A stretch of DNA of 39,164 nucleotides from Oceaniglobus ichthyenteri (GCF_003057885.1 NZ_QAGK01000020.1:1-39164), one strand, 5' to 3'; shown: positions 24,555 through 33,157, numbered from the stretch's first letter. Numbers and translations are program-made. The notes: generated from the sequence alone by a model not told the origin.

Positions 24555-25361
24555 ATGGCCCGACGTCCCATGACCCTGGCCCGCTGGATGAACACCCGGC
24601 CCGTGGCGGTAACCCTGTATCTGGTGGTGATGTGCGCGATCATCTGGTCGTCTTACGTGGGCGCACAACAGATGGGGTATAACTGGCAATGGTATCAGGT
24701 GCCGAAATATCTGTTCACCTTTACCGATGACGGGTTTCAGTGGGGCGAGATCATGGTTGGCCTTATGGCCACGATTGGTCTTTCGTTGACATCTTTTATG
24801 CTGGCCATCGCTTTGGGTCTGGTGGTGGCGCTGTTGCGCCTGTCGGGTCTTGTGGTGGGAAAGGGCGTGGCGATCGGGTTTCTTGAACTGATCCGCAATA
24901 TCCCGCTTTTGGTGCTTTTATACCTGTTTTACTATGTTCTGGGGCCAATTTTCGGGCTGGATCGTTGGGCCGCGTCGGTGCTGACCCTTGCTGTGTTTCA
25001 TTCGGCGCTGATTTCCGAAATCTTTCGCGCCGGTATAAACGCCATCCCCAAGGGCCAGTGGGAGGCCGCCGACAGTATCGGCATGACCCGCGCGCAGGCA
25101 TACCGCTGGATCGTCCTGCCGCAATCGATCCGTTTCATGTTGCCGCCGCTGACCGGTGAAATGATCGCGCTGATCAAATCTTCGGCCATTGTCAGCGTGA
25201 TCGCCGTGGCCGAACTGACCACGGTGGGCCGCAATATTATTTCCGACACTTTCATGTCGTTCGAAATCTGGTTCACTGTCGCCGCCGTATATCTGGTTGT
25301 GACGCTGATCCTGTCTTTCGGCGTATCGCGAATGGAAAAACGATTTGCCGTGTATCAATAA
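24555..25361 (+). CDS. Polar amino acid ABC transporter permease 1 (HisM/GlnP type)
   Basis: This is a membrane subunit of the amino acid importer, 268 residues. It has about five or six helices and the conserved family segments FLELIRNIPLLVLLYLFYYV, HSALISEIFRAGINAIPKGQ (the EAA loop, continuing WEAADSIGMTR) and PPLTGEMIALIKSSAIVSVI. The ATG follows the ATPase stop with no gap. A periplasmic segment with YNWQWYQVPKYLF precedes the core, as in AapQ/AapM-like permeases. Confidence 0.93.
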   Translation: MARRPMTLARWMNTRPVAVTLYLVVMCAIIWSSYVGAQQMGYNWQWYQVPKYLFTFTDDGFQWGEIMVGLMATIGLSLTSFMLAIALGLVVALLRLSGLVVGKGVAIGFLELIRNIPLLVLLYLFYYVLGPIFGLDRWAASVLTLAVFHSALISEIFRAGINAIPKGQWEAADSIGMTRAQAYRWIVLPQSIRFMLPPLTGEMIALIKSSAIVSVIAVAELTTVGRNIISDTFMSFEIWFTVAAVYLVVTLILSFGVSRMEKRFAVYQ

Positions 25362-25383
25362 CAAACCTCAGGGAGATTCCTAA

Positions 25384-26208
25384 ATGTTTAACCGCAGAAC
25401 CCTTGGCCTGGCCTTTGCCGCCCTGGCCGCCACAACCCTGGCCGCCCCGGCACAACAGGTCACCCAATCCCTGACCCAGGAATCGGTGATCGAAACCATT
25501 AAACAGGAAGGCGTCATTCGCATTGGCCTGTCGATTTTCACGCCGTGGTCAATGCGCGATGTGAATGGCGAATTGATCGGGTTCGAATTGGACGTGGGCC
25601 GCCAGTTGGCCGAAGATATGGGCGTTGACGTCGAATTTGTACCAACCGCATGGGACGGGATCATTCCCGCCCTGGTGTCGGGCAATTTCGATGTGATCAT
25701 TTCGGGCATGTCGATCACCCCGGCGCGCAATCTGACGGTGAATTTCACCGAACCCTATGCCTATACCGGTGTGACGATCCTGGCCAATACTGCCATGACC
25801 GAAGGCTTCAGCCTTGAAGATTACAACTCGCCCGATGTGACCTTTGCGGCGCGGCGCGGGGCCACCCCCGCGACAGTCATCGCCACCCTGTTCCCCGAGG
25901 CCGAATTGTTGCTGTTTGACGAAGACGGTGCCGCAACCCAGGAAGTGTTGAACGGCAACGCCCATGCCACCATGTCGTCTGAACCGACACCCAGCACAGA
26001 ACAGCGTCAGTACCCCGATACCCTGTCCATTCCGTTCGATCAGAATTTCCTGGCCACCGGTGAATCCTTTGCCCTGCGCAAGGGCGATCCTGACGCGTTG
26101 AACTTTTTCAACAACTGGATCGGTGTAAAAACCCGGTCGGGTTGGTTGAAAGAGCGTAACGATTACTGGTTCAAAGGCACCGAATGGGCCGACCAGGTCA
26201 ATCAATAA
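25384..26208 (+). CDS. Polar amino acid ABC transporter substrate-binding protein (SBP family 3)
   Basis: This is the periplasmic receptor of the importer, 274 residues, with a signal peptide of about 21-24 residues (ending LAAPAQ). The mature part has the family 3 marks: EGVIRIGLSIFTPWSMRDVN, GFELDVGRQLAEDMGVDVEF, AWDGIIPALVSGNFDVIISG and MSITPARNLTVNFTEPYAYT. CAGGGAG lies before the ATG. The transported amino acid cannot be read off; the position beside a possible aromatic or amino-compound catabolic cluster makes a non-standard substrate worth considering. Confidence 0.92.
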   Translation: MFNRRTLGLAFAALAATTLAAPAQQVTQSLTQESVIETIKQEGVIRIGLSIFTPWSMRDVNGELIGFELDVGRQLAEDMGVDVEFVPTAWDGIIPALVSGNFDVIISGMSITPARNLTVNFTEPYAYTGVTILANTAMTEGFSLEDYNSPDVTFAARRGATPATVIATLFPEAELLLFDEDGAATQEVLNGNAHATMSSEPTPSTEQRQYPDTLSIPFDQNFLATGESFALRKGDPDALNFFNNWIGVKTRSGWLKERNDYWFKGTEWADQVNQ

Positions 26209-26219
26209 GGACACCCGGC

Positions 26220-27089
26220 TTGCCCTTTTTCAAACGCCTCAAGCTGGCCGATTACCTGATCCTTGCCGTTTTGGCGGGGCTGATCGGTTATGTCGTGCTG
26301 ACGATCGAGGGCAAGCTGAACTATGAATGGCGATGGGAGCTGATCCCGAACTACATCCTGCGCTATCGTGAAGATCAGGAGGTGTGGTTTGCCAATCTGC
26401 TGTTGCAGGGGCTGATCGCGACCATTCGTATTTCGATTTATGCGTCGGTTCTGGCGCTGATCCTGGGTACCATCCTTGGTATTGCGCGCACGGCGGAAAA
26501 CCTGACGGTGCGGATGCTGGCGCGGACCTATCTGGAACTTTTGCGCAATATACCACCCGTCGTGATCGTATTCATCTTTTTCTTTTTCCTGTCGCAGCAA
26601 TTGATCGACGCGCTGAACCTGAACAGTTGGGCGCGCGGCATTGCCCGGTCGGAGAACGCCGCGATCTGGGAGTTTTTCTTTGGCGATATGCGGCGGTTTC
26701 CCGGCCTTGTCTCGGGTGTGATCGTGCTGGCGTTGTTTGAATCGGCGTTTGTGGGCGAAATCGTGCGCGCGGGCATCCAATCGGTGCCCAAAGGCCAACG
26801 CGAGGCGGCGCGCAGCATCGGCATGACCCGGTTTCAGGAACTGCGTCATATCGTGTTGCCGCAAGCGTTCAGAAAAATCGTGCCACCGATGGCAAACCAA
26901 TTCATCACGCTGATCAAGGACAGTTCGATCATTTCTTTGATTTCCATTCAGGAACTGACCTATAAAACCGTCGAACTGGTGGCATCGACCCGGCTGATAT
27001 TTGAGGCATGGATCACCACAGCGGCATTTTATTTTGTGATCTGTTTCAGTCTTTCGATGCTGTTTCGCCGGTTTGAACGGCGCAATTAG
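26220..27089 (+). CDS. Polar amino acid ABC transporter permease 2, probable TTG start
   Basis: This is the partner permease of the importer, 289 residues from TTG 26220. That start is preferred because AAGGA lies eight bases upstream; the in-frame ATG at 26184 would overlap the binding-protein gene by 25 bases and lacks a site. Family segments are LELLRNIPPVVIVFIFFFFL, ESAFVGEIVRAGIQSVPKGQ (EAA loop, continuing REAARSIGMTRFQELR) and PPMANQFITLIKDSSIISLI. The 3' end overlaps the convergent M29/NicX-fold gene by 44 bases, so the two transcripts are complementary there. Confidence 0.9.
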   Translation: MPFFKRLKLADYLILAVLAGLIGYVVLTIEGKLNYEWRWELIPNYILRYREDQEVWFANLLLQGLIATIRISIYASVLALILGTILGIARTAENLTVRMLARTYLELLRNIPPVVIVFIFFFFLSQQLIDALNLNSWARGIARSENAAIWEFFFGDMRRFPGLVSGVIVLALFESAFVGEIVRAGIQSVPKGQREAARSIGMTRFQELRHIVLPQAFRKIVPPMANQFITLIKDSSIISLISIQELTYKTVELVASTRLIFEAWITTAAFYFVICFSLSMLFRRFERRN

Positions 27090-28170
27090 GGGCAAGTCCA
27101 ATCCGCCGGTCCGGATTGGCAAACAGCGCGGCAACCATCGGCGCGCGGCGCAGGATATCTGCACCACCCGGCAAACGATCAGGGTAGAAAACACCGTTTT
27201 CCCAAAGCTTTACGCCATCAATCTCGATTGTGGGATCAATCACATTCCAACTGATTTCGCCGGGCGCCTCGGCGCCGCAGGTGTGCAAATGCAAAATGCG
27301 CGGATTGCCAAAGGCCGTGCCGCTCCAGCGTTCGGGTTGCGCGAAGGCATCCCATTGAAAACCGCAACCGGGGTGCAACCCGGCATGCCAGGAATGAACC
27401 CTGTCGCGGTCAAGCCCATAGCGTTGGGAAATTCTGTCATACTGGCGGTTGGCCCGCGCCACATCTCCCGCACTTCCGTGAAATCCGGTGAGTCGGCCGG
27501 CGGAAAAACTGGCCGATACCGGTCCTTCAAACCGCACCATATAATCAGGGTAATATCGCGACCCGGTGCCAATCAAAAACCCGGGCATGGCCACCCGACC
27601 TGAAAACATCTCGCCCGGCACCGGGGTAAACACCGAAAGCGGAAAGCGCATAACCGAAGTGCCGCCCGTGTCGCCCATATCGGGATGTCCGCTGAAATCG
27701 GTTCCGGCGGGGCAGGTAACGCGCACATGGCGGGCGCGCGCCAAGGCGCGATTCACCCGCTCTTTCAACGTCACGAATGTCTGATAATCGCCGGTGCCAA
27801 ACCCCGATGCCAATATCCCGCCACTCAGCACGAAACACACAACCACCCGCCCCAGCGAAAGTTCGGAAAAGCGTAACTGATCGCCAAGCCGCGCCAAAAA
27901 CACCGTCAGGTCTGCCTGATCCATTGCTTTGCGCAGATCGGGTGAAAGGGCGGGGGATTCGGGCAGAAACGGCACCTTGATCATCTGCACCTGTGCACCC
28001 AACGCACGCGCGGCATCACCCACCAGCGGCGCAAGATCGGCATTGAAATACCCAAAATCCGGGTCTTCATACAAAATCAGAATCCGCTCGCCGGGCCGCG
28101 CCTTGCCGCATTGCACCAAAAGATTGCGCGCGCCCTGTTGCGCCGATGTGATCGTTTGACAGTGCCCCAT
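27046..28170 (-). CDS. M29-aminopeptidase / NicX-fold protein, function uncertain
   Basis: This 374-residue protein resembles the M29 metallopeptidase fold that also includes 2,5-dihydroxypyridine dioxygenase NicX. Visible support: GARNLLVQCGKARPGERILI at the N-terminus, ADLTVFLARLGDQLRF, VRVTCPAGTDFSGHPDMG, a C-terminal HSWHAGLHPG and ILHLHTCG block, and the closing IEIDGVKLWENGVFYP. In M29-type proteins the late block carries a metal-binding H-x-D (IHWDLV-like); here it reads ISWNVID, so both residues appear changed. The ATG at 28170 is chosen; 28206 is possible. It is divergent from a LysR gene next to a Rieske oxygenase and an aminotransferase, which suggests catabolism of an amino-aromatic or heterocyclic compound, but the reaction is unknown. 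Confidence 0.55.
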   Translation of the reverse strand: MGHCQTITSAQQGARNLLVQCGKARPGERILILYEDPDFGYFNADLAPLVGDAARALGAQVQMIKVPFLPESPALSPDLRKAMDQADLTVFLARLGDQLRFSELSLGRVVVCFVLSGGILASGFGTGDYQTFVTLKERVNRALARARHVRVTCPAGTDFSGHPDMGDTGGTSVMRFPLSVFTPVPGEMFSGRVAMPGFLIGTGSRYYPDYMVRFEGPVSASFSAGRLTGFHGSAGDVARANRQYDRISQRYGLDRDRVHSWHAGLHPGCGFQWDAFAQPERWSGTAFGNPRILHLHTCGAEAPGEISWNVIDPTIEIDGVKLWENGVFYPDRLPGGADILRRAPMVAALFANPDRRIGLAPNCAVQTGETASKD

Positions 28171-28212
28171 GACATCTTGGTGCACTGCGGACACGTAGAA
28201 TACCATTTGAAA

Positions 28213-28230
28213 AATATTATTTCAGATATT
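28213..28230. promoter_or_regulatory. AT-rich inverted repeat in the divergent LysR control region
   Basis: AATAT-N8-ATATT lies in the 72-base gap between the divergent M29/NicX-fold gene and the LysR gene, 13 bases before the LysR start. It is a plausible LysR-type operator (dyad containing T-N11-A), or a -10-like promoter element. The evidence is positional and weak. Confidence 0.35.
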
Positions 28231-28242
28231 AGCCTGACTTAT

Positions 28243-29166
28243 ATGAGCATCAACCTTCCCTATGGCGCCCTGCGTGCATTTGAGGCTGTCGTGCGCTGCA
28301 ACGGGTTCAGCGCGGCGGCCGATGAATTGGGCGTCAGCCAAAGCGCGGTAAGCCAGCATGTGAAAAGCCTTGAGGAATGGTTGGGCCAGGATTTGTTGAT
28401 ACGCGGCGCGCGGCAGTCCCGCCCCACCGATGACGGCGCCCTATTGGCGCGCGCGATACGCGATGGTTTGGGCCGCATTTCCGATGTCTGCACCACGTTG
28501 CGTGATCGGCGCCGGGGCGATAATACCATTGTGATCAGTTGCCTGCCGGGATTTGCCTTTACCTGGCTGTTTCCCCGCCTGTTGCATTTCGATCTGGCGC
28601 ATCCCGATCTGGCCCTGTCGATCACCACAAACACCGGCCATGGACCGTTTACAGCACGCGATGCCGACATCGGCATTTGCTATGGCTTTGGCCACCACCC
28701 CGATCTTCATGCCGAACGGTTGCTGGAAGAACGCCTGTTTCCGGTCTGCGCCCCGGCTCTGGCCACATCGGCCCCATCCAGGATCGAGACATTTCTGGCG
28801 CAAAACACACTTTTGCACGACGCTTTGGCCGATTTTGGCGGCTCGCAGCCAACGTGGGAGTTTTGGGCCAGAGAATGCGGCGTGTCGATCAACAATCATA
28901 TGCCACCCCGTCAGTTTGACCAATCACATATGGTGGTGCACGGGGCAATTCAGGGGCTTGGCGTGGCATTGGGGCGCGAACCTTTGGTGATTGATGCCCT
29001 GACCGAGGGCAAGCTGGTGCGCCCCTATCCCCAGATCGCGCAGTCGCAACTGGCCTATTGGCTGGTTTGCCCGACCCACGCCCGCGACATCCCGAAGAAC
29101 CGCGCCTTTCTGGAGTGGATCAAGACCGAGGCGGCGCATCAACCATCTCTGCCCGACATAAGTTGA
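28243..29166 (+). CDS. LysR-family transcriptional regulator (GcvA-like)
   Basis: This 307-residue DNA-binding regulator starts at ATG 28243 (MSINLPYGALRAFEAVVRCN); the frame is open 44 codons further but runs through the divergent gene's start. The helix-turn-helix is at about 20-60 (FSAAADELGVSQSAVSQHVK followed by SLEEWLGQDLLIR). The effector domain shows the type 2 periplasmic-binding fold, with DADIGICYGFG and HMVVHGAIQGLGVALGREPL as in GcvA-like proteins. It is divergent from the M29/NicX-fold gene and precedes the Rieske oxygenase by 75 bases, so it probably controls one or both. The inducer is unknown. Confidence 0.88.
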   Translation: MSINLPYGALRAFEAVVRCNGFSAAADELGVSQSAVSQHVKSLEEWLGQDLLIRGARQSRPTDDGALLARAIRDGLGRISDVCTTLRDRRRGDNTIVISCLPGFAFTWLFPRLLHFDLAHPDLALSITTNTGHGPFTARDADIGICYGFGHHPDLHAERLLEERLFPVCAPALATSAPSRIETFLAQNTLLHDALADFGGSQPTWEFWARECGVSINNHMPPRQFDQSHMVVHGAIQGLGVALGREPLVIDALTEGKLVRPYPQIAQSQLAYWLVCPTHARDIPKNRAFLEWIKTEAAHQPSLPDIS

Positions 29167-29241
29167 ACTTATCCACAGCGCGAGTTGACAACGACGGAAA
29201 AACCACGGCAGATCGGCAGAAACCATCGCTCAGGGGGCCGC

Positions 29242-30261
29242 ATGTTCATTAAGAATGCTTGGTATGTTGCGGGCTGGAGCACCGATTTTGACCGTACATT
29301 GCGCGCCGAAACCTTTTTGGGCGAGCGCATCGTTTTGTATCGCCAACAGGATGGCACCCCTGTCGCGCTTGAAAATGCCTGCCCGCACCGCAAACTGCCC
29401 CTGTCACAGGGGCGGCTGATCGGGGACATGGTGGAATGTGGATACCATGGGCTGACGTTTGATTGCACCGGGCAATGCGTGGCCGCCCCCACCCAACCCG
29501 ATGCCATTCCGCGCCGGGCCGTGGTGCGGTCCTACCCCGTGGTTGATCGTTATCGCCTGTTGTGGATCTGGATGGGCGATCCGGCCCTCGCCAACCCGGA
29601 TCAGATTTTTCACATCGCCAATTTCGACAATCCCGATTGGGGATATACCGATGGCGGGGTTCTGGATATTGCCTGTCATTACCTGTGGGTGTGCGACAAT
29701 CTGCTGGATCCCAGCCATGTGGCCTGGGTGCATGTCACATCCTTTGCCGGGGCGGGCACCGATAACGCGCCGCTGGATCTGTCGCGCAGCGATACGGGCG
29801 TGACTGTTTCACGCTGGATATACGGTCAACCGCCCTCGCCCTATTACACCGGATTGGTCCGGTTTCAGGGGCCATGCGACAGGTTGCAACATTACGAAAT
29901 GCAATTGCCCGGTATTGCCCTGAACAAATCGGTTTATACGCCCGCTGGCACTGGCGGGCCGGATGCCGCCGCCGTGGCCGATACCTATGTGAATATTTCC
30001 TACAATTTCATGACGCCGATTGATACCGACAACACCCGGTATTTCTGGTTTCAACACCGCAACACCGACCCCGAGGATCAGGCGATTTCCGATAAAATGA
30101 ACGCCGGCGCGCGGCTGGCATTTGAAGAAGATCGCGCGGTGTTGGAAGAGGTGCACAAGGGCATGAAAACCCCCGTCACCCCCGCGATTGACCTGGGGTT
30201 GGATGCCGGGGCCAAGGCGTTTCGCCTGATGGTGGATCGCGCCATTGCTGCCGAACGATAA
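29242..30261 (+). CDS. Rieske non-heme iron oxygenase alpha subunit (VanA / O-demethylase type)
   Basis: This 339-residue oxygenase uses a Rieske cluster and a mononuclear iron to hydroxylate or demethylate an aromatic substrate. The Rieske ligands are C47-x-H49 and C66-x2-H69 (ACPHRKLPLS, ECGYHGLTFD). The iron motif NLLDPSHVAWVH supplies H159, H164 and bridging D156, in the VanA pattern NLxDxxH-x4-H. The start ATG 29242 follows CAGGGGGC; an upstream TTG at 29185 is unsupported. The cognate reductase (VanB-like) is not in the window, so it must be elsewhere or use a housekeeping one. The neighbours point to an aromatic or amino-compound pathway. Confidence 0.92.
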   Translation: MFIKNAWYVAGWSTDFDRTLRAETFLGERIVLYRQQDGTPVALENACPHRKLPLSQGRLIGDMVECGYHGLTFDCTGQCVAAPTQPDAIPRRAVVRSYPVVDRYRLLWIWMGDPALANPDQIFHIANFDNPDWGYTDGGVLDIACHYLWVCDNLLDPSHVAWVHVTSFAGAGTDNAPLDLSRSDTGVTVSRWIYGQPPSPYYTGLVRFQGPCDRLQHYEMQLPGIALNKSVYTPAGTGGPDAAAVADTYVNISYNFMTPIDTDNTRYFWFQHRNTDPEDQAISDKMNAGARLAFEEDRAVLEEVHKGMKTPVTPAIDLGLDAGAKAFRLMVDRAIAAER

Positions 30262-30334
30262 GCGCGCACCCTTGTTCAAACCCCACCCGGGCGTCATGAT
30301 CGGTGCAAACACTGCTTAACCTGTGAGGTCTTCC

Positions 30335-31717
30335 ATGAATGTTATCCCAAATTCCCTGCACCACTCTGACGTCACAACAATGCTGCATCCTTTGACCGAT
30401 GCGCGCGTTCACGAAGCCCAGGGGCCGCTGATCATCGATCACGGCAAGGGCGTGCATTTGTGGGATACCGAGGGCAAACAATATATCGACGGTCTGGCCG
30501 GGCTATGGTCGGTCGCCGTGGGCTATGGCCAGAATCGGTTGGTCGATGCCGCGCGCACACAGATGGAAAAGCTGCCATATTATCATCTGTTCGCCCACAA
30601 AAGCCATGAACCCGCAATCAGACTGTCACAAAAGCTGGTCGATATGACCCCGGCCAATCTGACGCGCACCTTCTTTACCTCGTCGGGGTCCGAGGCGAAC
30701 GATACGGTCGTCAAACTGGTCTGGTATATGAACAATGCTTTGGGCCGGCCCGAGAAAAAGAAATTTCTCAGCCGGATCAAAGGGTATCATGGTATCACCA
30801 TCGCTTCGGGGTCGTTAACCGGATTGCCGACCAATCACCGCGATTTCGATCTGCCGGCAATTCCGGTGCATCACCTGTCATGCCCGCACCATTACCGGTT
30901 CGGCGCTGAGGACGAAGATGAGGCGGCGTTCACCGCCCGCCTGATCGCCGAAGCGGAAGAGGTGATTCTGCGCGAGGGCCCAGAAACCATCGCCGCCTTT
31001 ATTGGCGAACCTTTGATGGGCGCGGGCGGCGTCATGCCCCCACCCAAGGGATATTGGCAGGGGATCGAGGCGCTGTGCCGCAAGTATGATATCCTGATGG
31101 TCGCGGATGAGGTGATTTGTGGCTTTGGCCGCCTTGGCACGCCGTTTGGCTGTGAGAAATACGGCTTTACCCCCGATATCATGGTGGTCAGCAAACAATT
31201 GACCTCGTCCTATATGCCCCTGGCGGCGGTGCTGTTTTCCGAAGAGATTTACGCGCCGGTGGCCGATAATTCCCATGGGATCGGCACCTTTGGCCATGGA
31301 TACACCGCATCGGGCCATCCCGTGGCCTGTGCCGTGGCCTTGGAAAACATCGCCATCATCGAAGAACAGGATCTGATGGGCAACGCCGCGCGCATGGCCG
31401 AGCCGTTTCAAACCGGGCTGCGCGCCTTGGGCGATCTTGATCATGTGGGCGAGGTGCGCGGTGCGGGCCTGATCTGTGGCATTGAACTGGTTGCCGACAA
31501 GGCCACGAAACGCCCGTTTGATCCGGCCAGCAAGGTGGGCCTGACCGCCGGTAATTTCGCCCACGAAGAAGGCCTGATCACCCGGGCGATGGGCGACACA
31601 TTGGCCCTGTGCCCGCCGCTGGTGATATCGCAAGATGAGGTGGCACAGGTGGTGGCCCGGATGACCCGTGTGGTGGAGCGCACCCATGATTGGATCGCAG
31701 CGGAAAAACCCGCCTGA
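30335..31717 (+). CDS. Class III PLP-dependent aminotransferase (omega-amino acid/putrescine-pyruvate type)
   Basis: This 460-residue enzyme transfers an omega or beta amino group to a keto acid such as pyruvate. Class III marks are GKGVHLWDTEGKQYIDGLAG near the start, FFTSSGSEANDTVVKLVWYM, the VADEVICGFGR aspartate that binds the pyridine nitrogen, and K287 (VVSKQLTSSY), which forms the Schiff base. HGYTASGHPVACAVALENI is typical of the omega-transaminase subgroup (SpuC, beta-alanine or taurine-pyruvate). ATG 30335 follows GAGG with a six-base spacer; GTG 30323 is the alternative. It follows the Rieske oxygenase by 73 bases and may be co-transcribed. Confidence 0.9.
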   Translation: MNVIPNSLHHSDVTTMLHPLTDARVHEAQGPLIIDHGKGVHLWDTEGKQYIDGLAGLWSVAVGYGQNRLVDAARTQMEKLPYYHLFAHKSHEPAIRLSQKLVDMTPANLTRTFFTSSGSEANDTVVKLVWYMNNALGRPEKKKFLSRIKGYHGITIASGSLTGLPTNHRDFDLPAIPVHHLSCPHHYRFGAEDEDEAAFTARLIAEAEEVILREGPETIAAFIGEPLMGAGGVMPPPKGYWQGIEALCRKYDILMVADEVICGFGRLGTPFGCEKYGFTPDIMVVSKQLTSSYMPLAAVLFSEEIYAPVADNSHGIGTFGHGYTASGHPVACAVALENIAIIEEQDLMGNAARMAEPFQTGLRALGDLDHVGEVRGAGLICGIELVADKATKRPFDPASKVGLTAGNFAHEEGLITRAMGDTLALCPPLVISQDEVAQVVARMTRVVERTHDWIAAEKPA

Positions 31718-31838
31718 ACCATCAGGGAGAATGGTGTTTATCGCGCGCCGTCAAAGCGGGGTGAACACCGACATTCCGAACCAGTTTCACATCTGTTCAC
31801 TGCACCTGTGTTGACGCGCGCATGTCCGGCCTGCGCAA
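31718..31838. other. Gap between convergent aminotransferase and FAH gene
   Basis: These 121 bases separate two convergent genes. I see no open frame and no strong terminator hairpin. Confidence 0.4.
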
Positions 31839-32537
31839 CTATTCCGACGGGCCAAGGGTGTGGGCAATGTCGCCCAACCCATCAATCCCCCCGGTCAATA
31901 CATCGCCCGCCACCACCGGCCCCACCCCGGCGGGCGTTCCGGTCATGATCAGATCGCCTTGGCCAAGGTGATAATAGTGCGACAGATGGCTGATGACTTC
32001 GGGCACAGACCAGACCATGTCGGCCAGATCTGCATCCTGCCGCACCGCACCGTTGACAGACAGGTGAATCCGTTTGCCCGCCAACGGCCCCACATCGCCC
32101 GCCTTGTGCAAGGGGGCCAGAACGGCACCGTTTTCGATATCCTTGCCCAGATCCCAGGGGCGGCGGTTATCTTTGCCGTCTTGCTGGCGATCGCGCCGGG
32201 TCATGTCCAAACCGCAACCATAGCCAAACACAGCGGCGGCAGCGGTTTTGATATCGCATTTGAACACCGGCGCACCCAGGGCCACGACCAGCTCCATCTC
32301 ATGATGAAAATTCTCGGTGCCGGGGGGATAGGGCACGGTTTCACCGCTGTGACACACGGAAAACGCCGATTTCGTGAAATACCACGGCGCTTCGCGATCC
32401 ACGGTGCCGCCCATTTCGGCGGCATGGGCCACATAATTGCGGCCAACGCAAAATATCCGGCGAATGGGATAGGTGGCGGGTTCCCCCACAACAGCAACAG
32501 AAGGCAGGCGCGGTGGGTCAAACAAAAAGGCCGACAT
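31839..32537 (-). CDS. Fumarylacetoacetate hydrolase (FAH)-family protein, fumarylpyruvate hydrolase-like
   Basis: FAH-fold enzymes cleave C-C bonds of acyl-pyruvates; short ones of about 230 residues include fumarylpyruvate hydrolase (gentisate pathway) and oxaloacetate decarboxylases. The metal ligands are E80 and E82 (HHEMEL) and D111 (GYGCGLDMTRRD). Other family blocks are IFCVGRNYVAHAAEM, KSAFSVCHSGETVPYPPG and GDLIMTGTPAGVGPVVAGD. It is convergent with the aminotransferase and not in its operon. Its 5' side faces the promoter region of the small two-repeat protein. It could finish an aromatic ring-cleavage pathway started by the oxygenase nearby (inference). Confidence 0.9.
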   Translation of the reverse strand: MSAFLFDPPRLPSVAVVGEPATYPIRRIFCVGRNYVAHAAEMGGTVDREAPWYFTKSAFSVCHSGETVPYPPGTENFHHEMELVVALGAPVFKCDIKTAAAAVFGYGCGLDMTRRDRQQDGKDNRRPWDLGKDIENGAVLAPLHKAGDVGPLAGKRIHLSVNGAVRQDADLADMVWSVPEVISHLSHYYHLGQGDLIMTGTPAGVGPVVAGDVLTGGIDGLGDIAHTLGPSE

Positions 32538-32745
32538 GGCAGATCCAGTTCAAATGATGAGCAAGGGCGATTTAACACGCCGATCGCGCGATCAACACAC
32601 AAAATTGTGCAAGCCATGGCCGATGGGCCGGGATGCCAACACTGGGCTGTCCTGACATACCGAACGGCCCGGCATCACAAACCTTGTGATGACCTTGGAT
32701 TTCAACACAACATATGGTATGAATATCCTATGCCGACACCCAATC

Positions 32746-32774
32746 TTGACTTTGTTCCTTATTTGTTCTATATA
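32746..32774 (+). promoter_or_regulatory. Near-consensus sigma-70 promoter
   Basis: TTGACT (32746-32751) and TATATA (32769-32774) are separated by exactly 17 bases, an unusually good match for an alphaproteobacterial promoter. The start site would fall near 32781-32783, giving a leader of about 20 bases before the ATG at 32801. Confidence 0.75.
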
Positions 32775-32800
32775 AAGGTTATCAACGAAAAGAGGTTCAG

Positions 32801-33118
32801 ATGACGTATCATGACACCCTTGCCAGCAATGATTACCACCACCTGCCTGTGACCGACCGCCAAATTCGTTTTGCCCAGCATATTGCCCAGATGCGCGGTG
32901 TGGATCTGCCCGCAGATGTACAAGACGACCGGCGCGCGCTGTCATCCTGGATCGATGCGCACAAACCGACCGTGCAACAGGGGCGGTTTGATGCCTATCC
33001 CACATCAAAACAGGTGGCCTTTGCCGAACGGATTGCACGGTTCAAACGCCGCCAGGTTCCGCCAGAGTGTTTTCGCGACAAGGTGATGATGTCACGCTGG
33101 ATCGACAGCAACCGTTAG
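32801..33118 (+). CDS. Small protein with two tandem 'KQ-FA-IA-P-D-S-WID' repeats
   Basis: This 105-residue protein contains two copies of one domain. Repeat 1 is at about 17-54 (TDRQIRFAQHIAQ ... LPADVQDDRRALSSWIDAH) and repeat 2 at about 67-104 (TSKQVAFAERIARF ... VPPECFRDKVMMSRWIDSN), joined by a short QQGRFDAYP linker. The pattern T-x-(K/R)-Q-(I/V)-x-F-A-x2-I-A, then P, D, and S-x-W-I-D resembles short repeats found C-terminal in some bacterial topoisomerase III and plasmid primase-like proteins; that comparison is from memory. No catalytic residues, signal or membrane segment are seen. The start has AGAGG upstream and a strong promoter. A nucleic-acid-related accessory role is possible but unproven. 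Confidence 0.8.
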   Translation: MTYHDTLASNDYHHLPVTDRQIRFAQHIAQMRGVDLPADVQDDRRALSSWIDAHKPTVQQGRFDAYPTSKQVAFAERIARFKRRQVPPECFRDKVMMSRWIDSNR

Positions 33119-33126
33119 CGCGCGGC

Positions 33127-33157
33127 GGAAAGGCGAACGCGGGCGTTTCGCCTTTCC
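33127..33157. terminator. Bidirectional hairpin terminator between convergent genes
   Basis: An 11-bp perfect stem (GGAAAGGCGAA at 33127-33137 pairing with TTCGCCTTTCC at 33147-33157) with a nine-base loop fills the 45-base gap between the small two-repeat gene and dabA. There is no long T-run. Confidence 0.75.
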
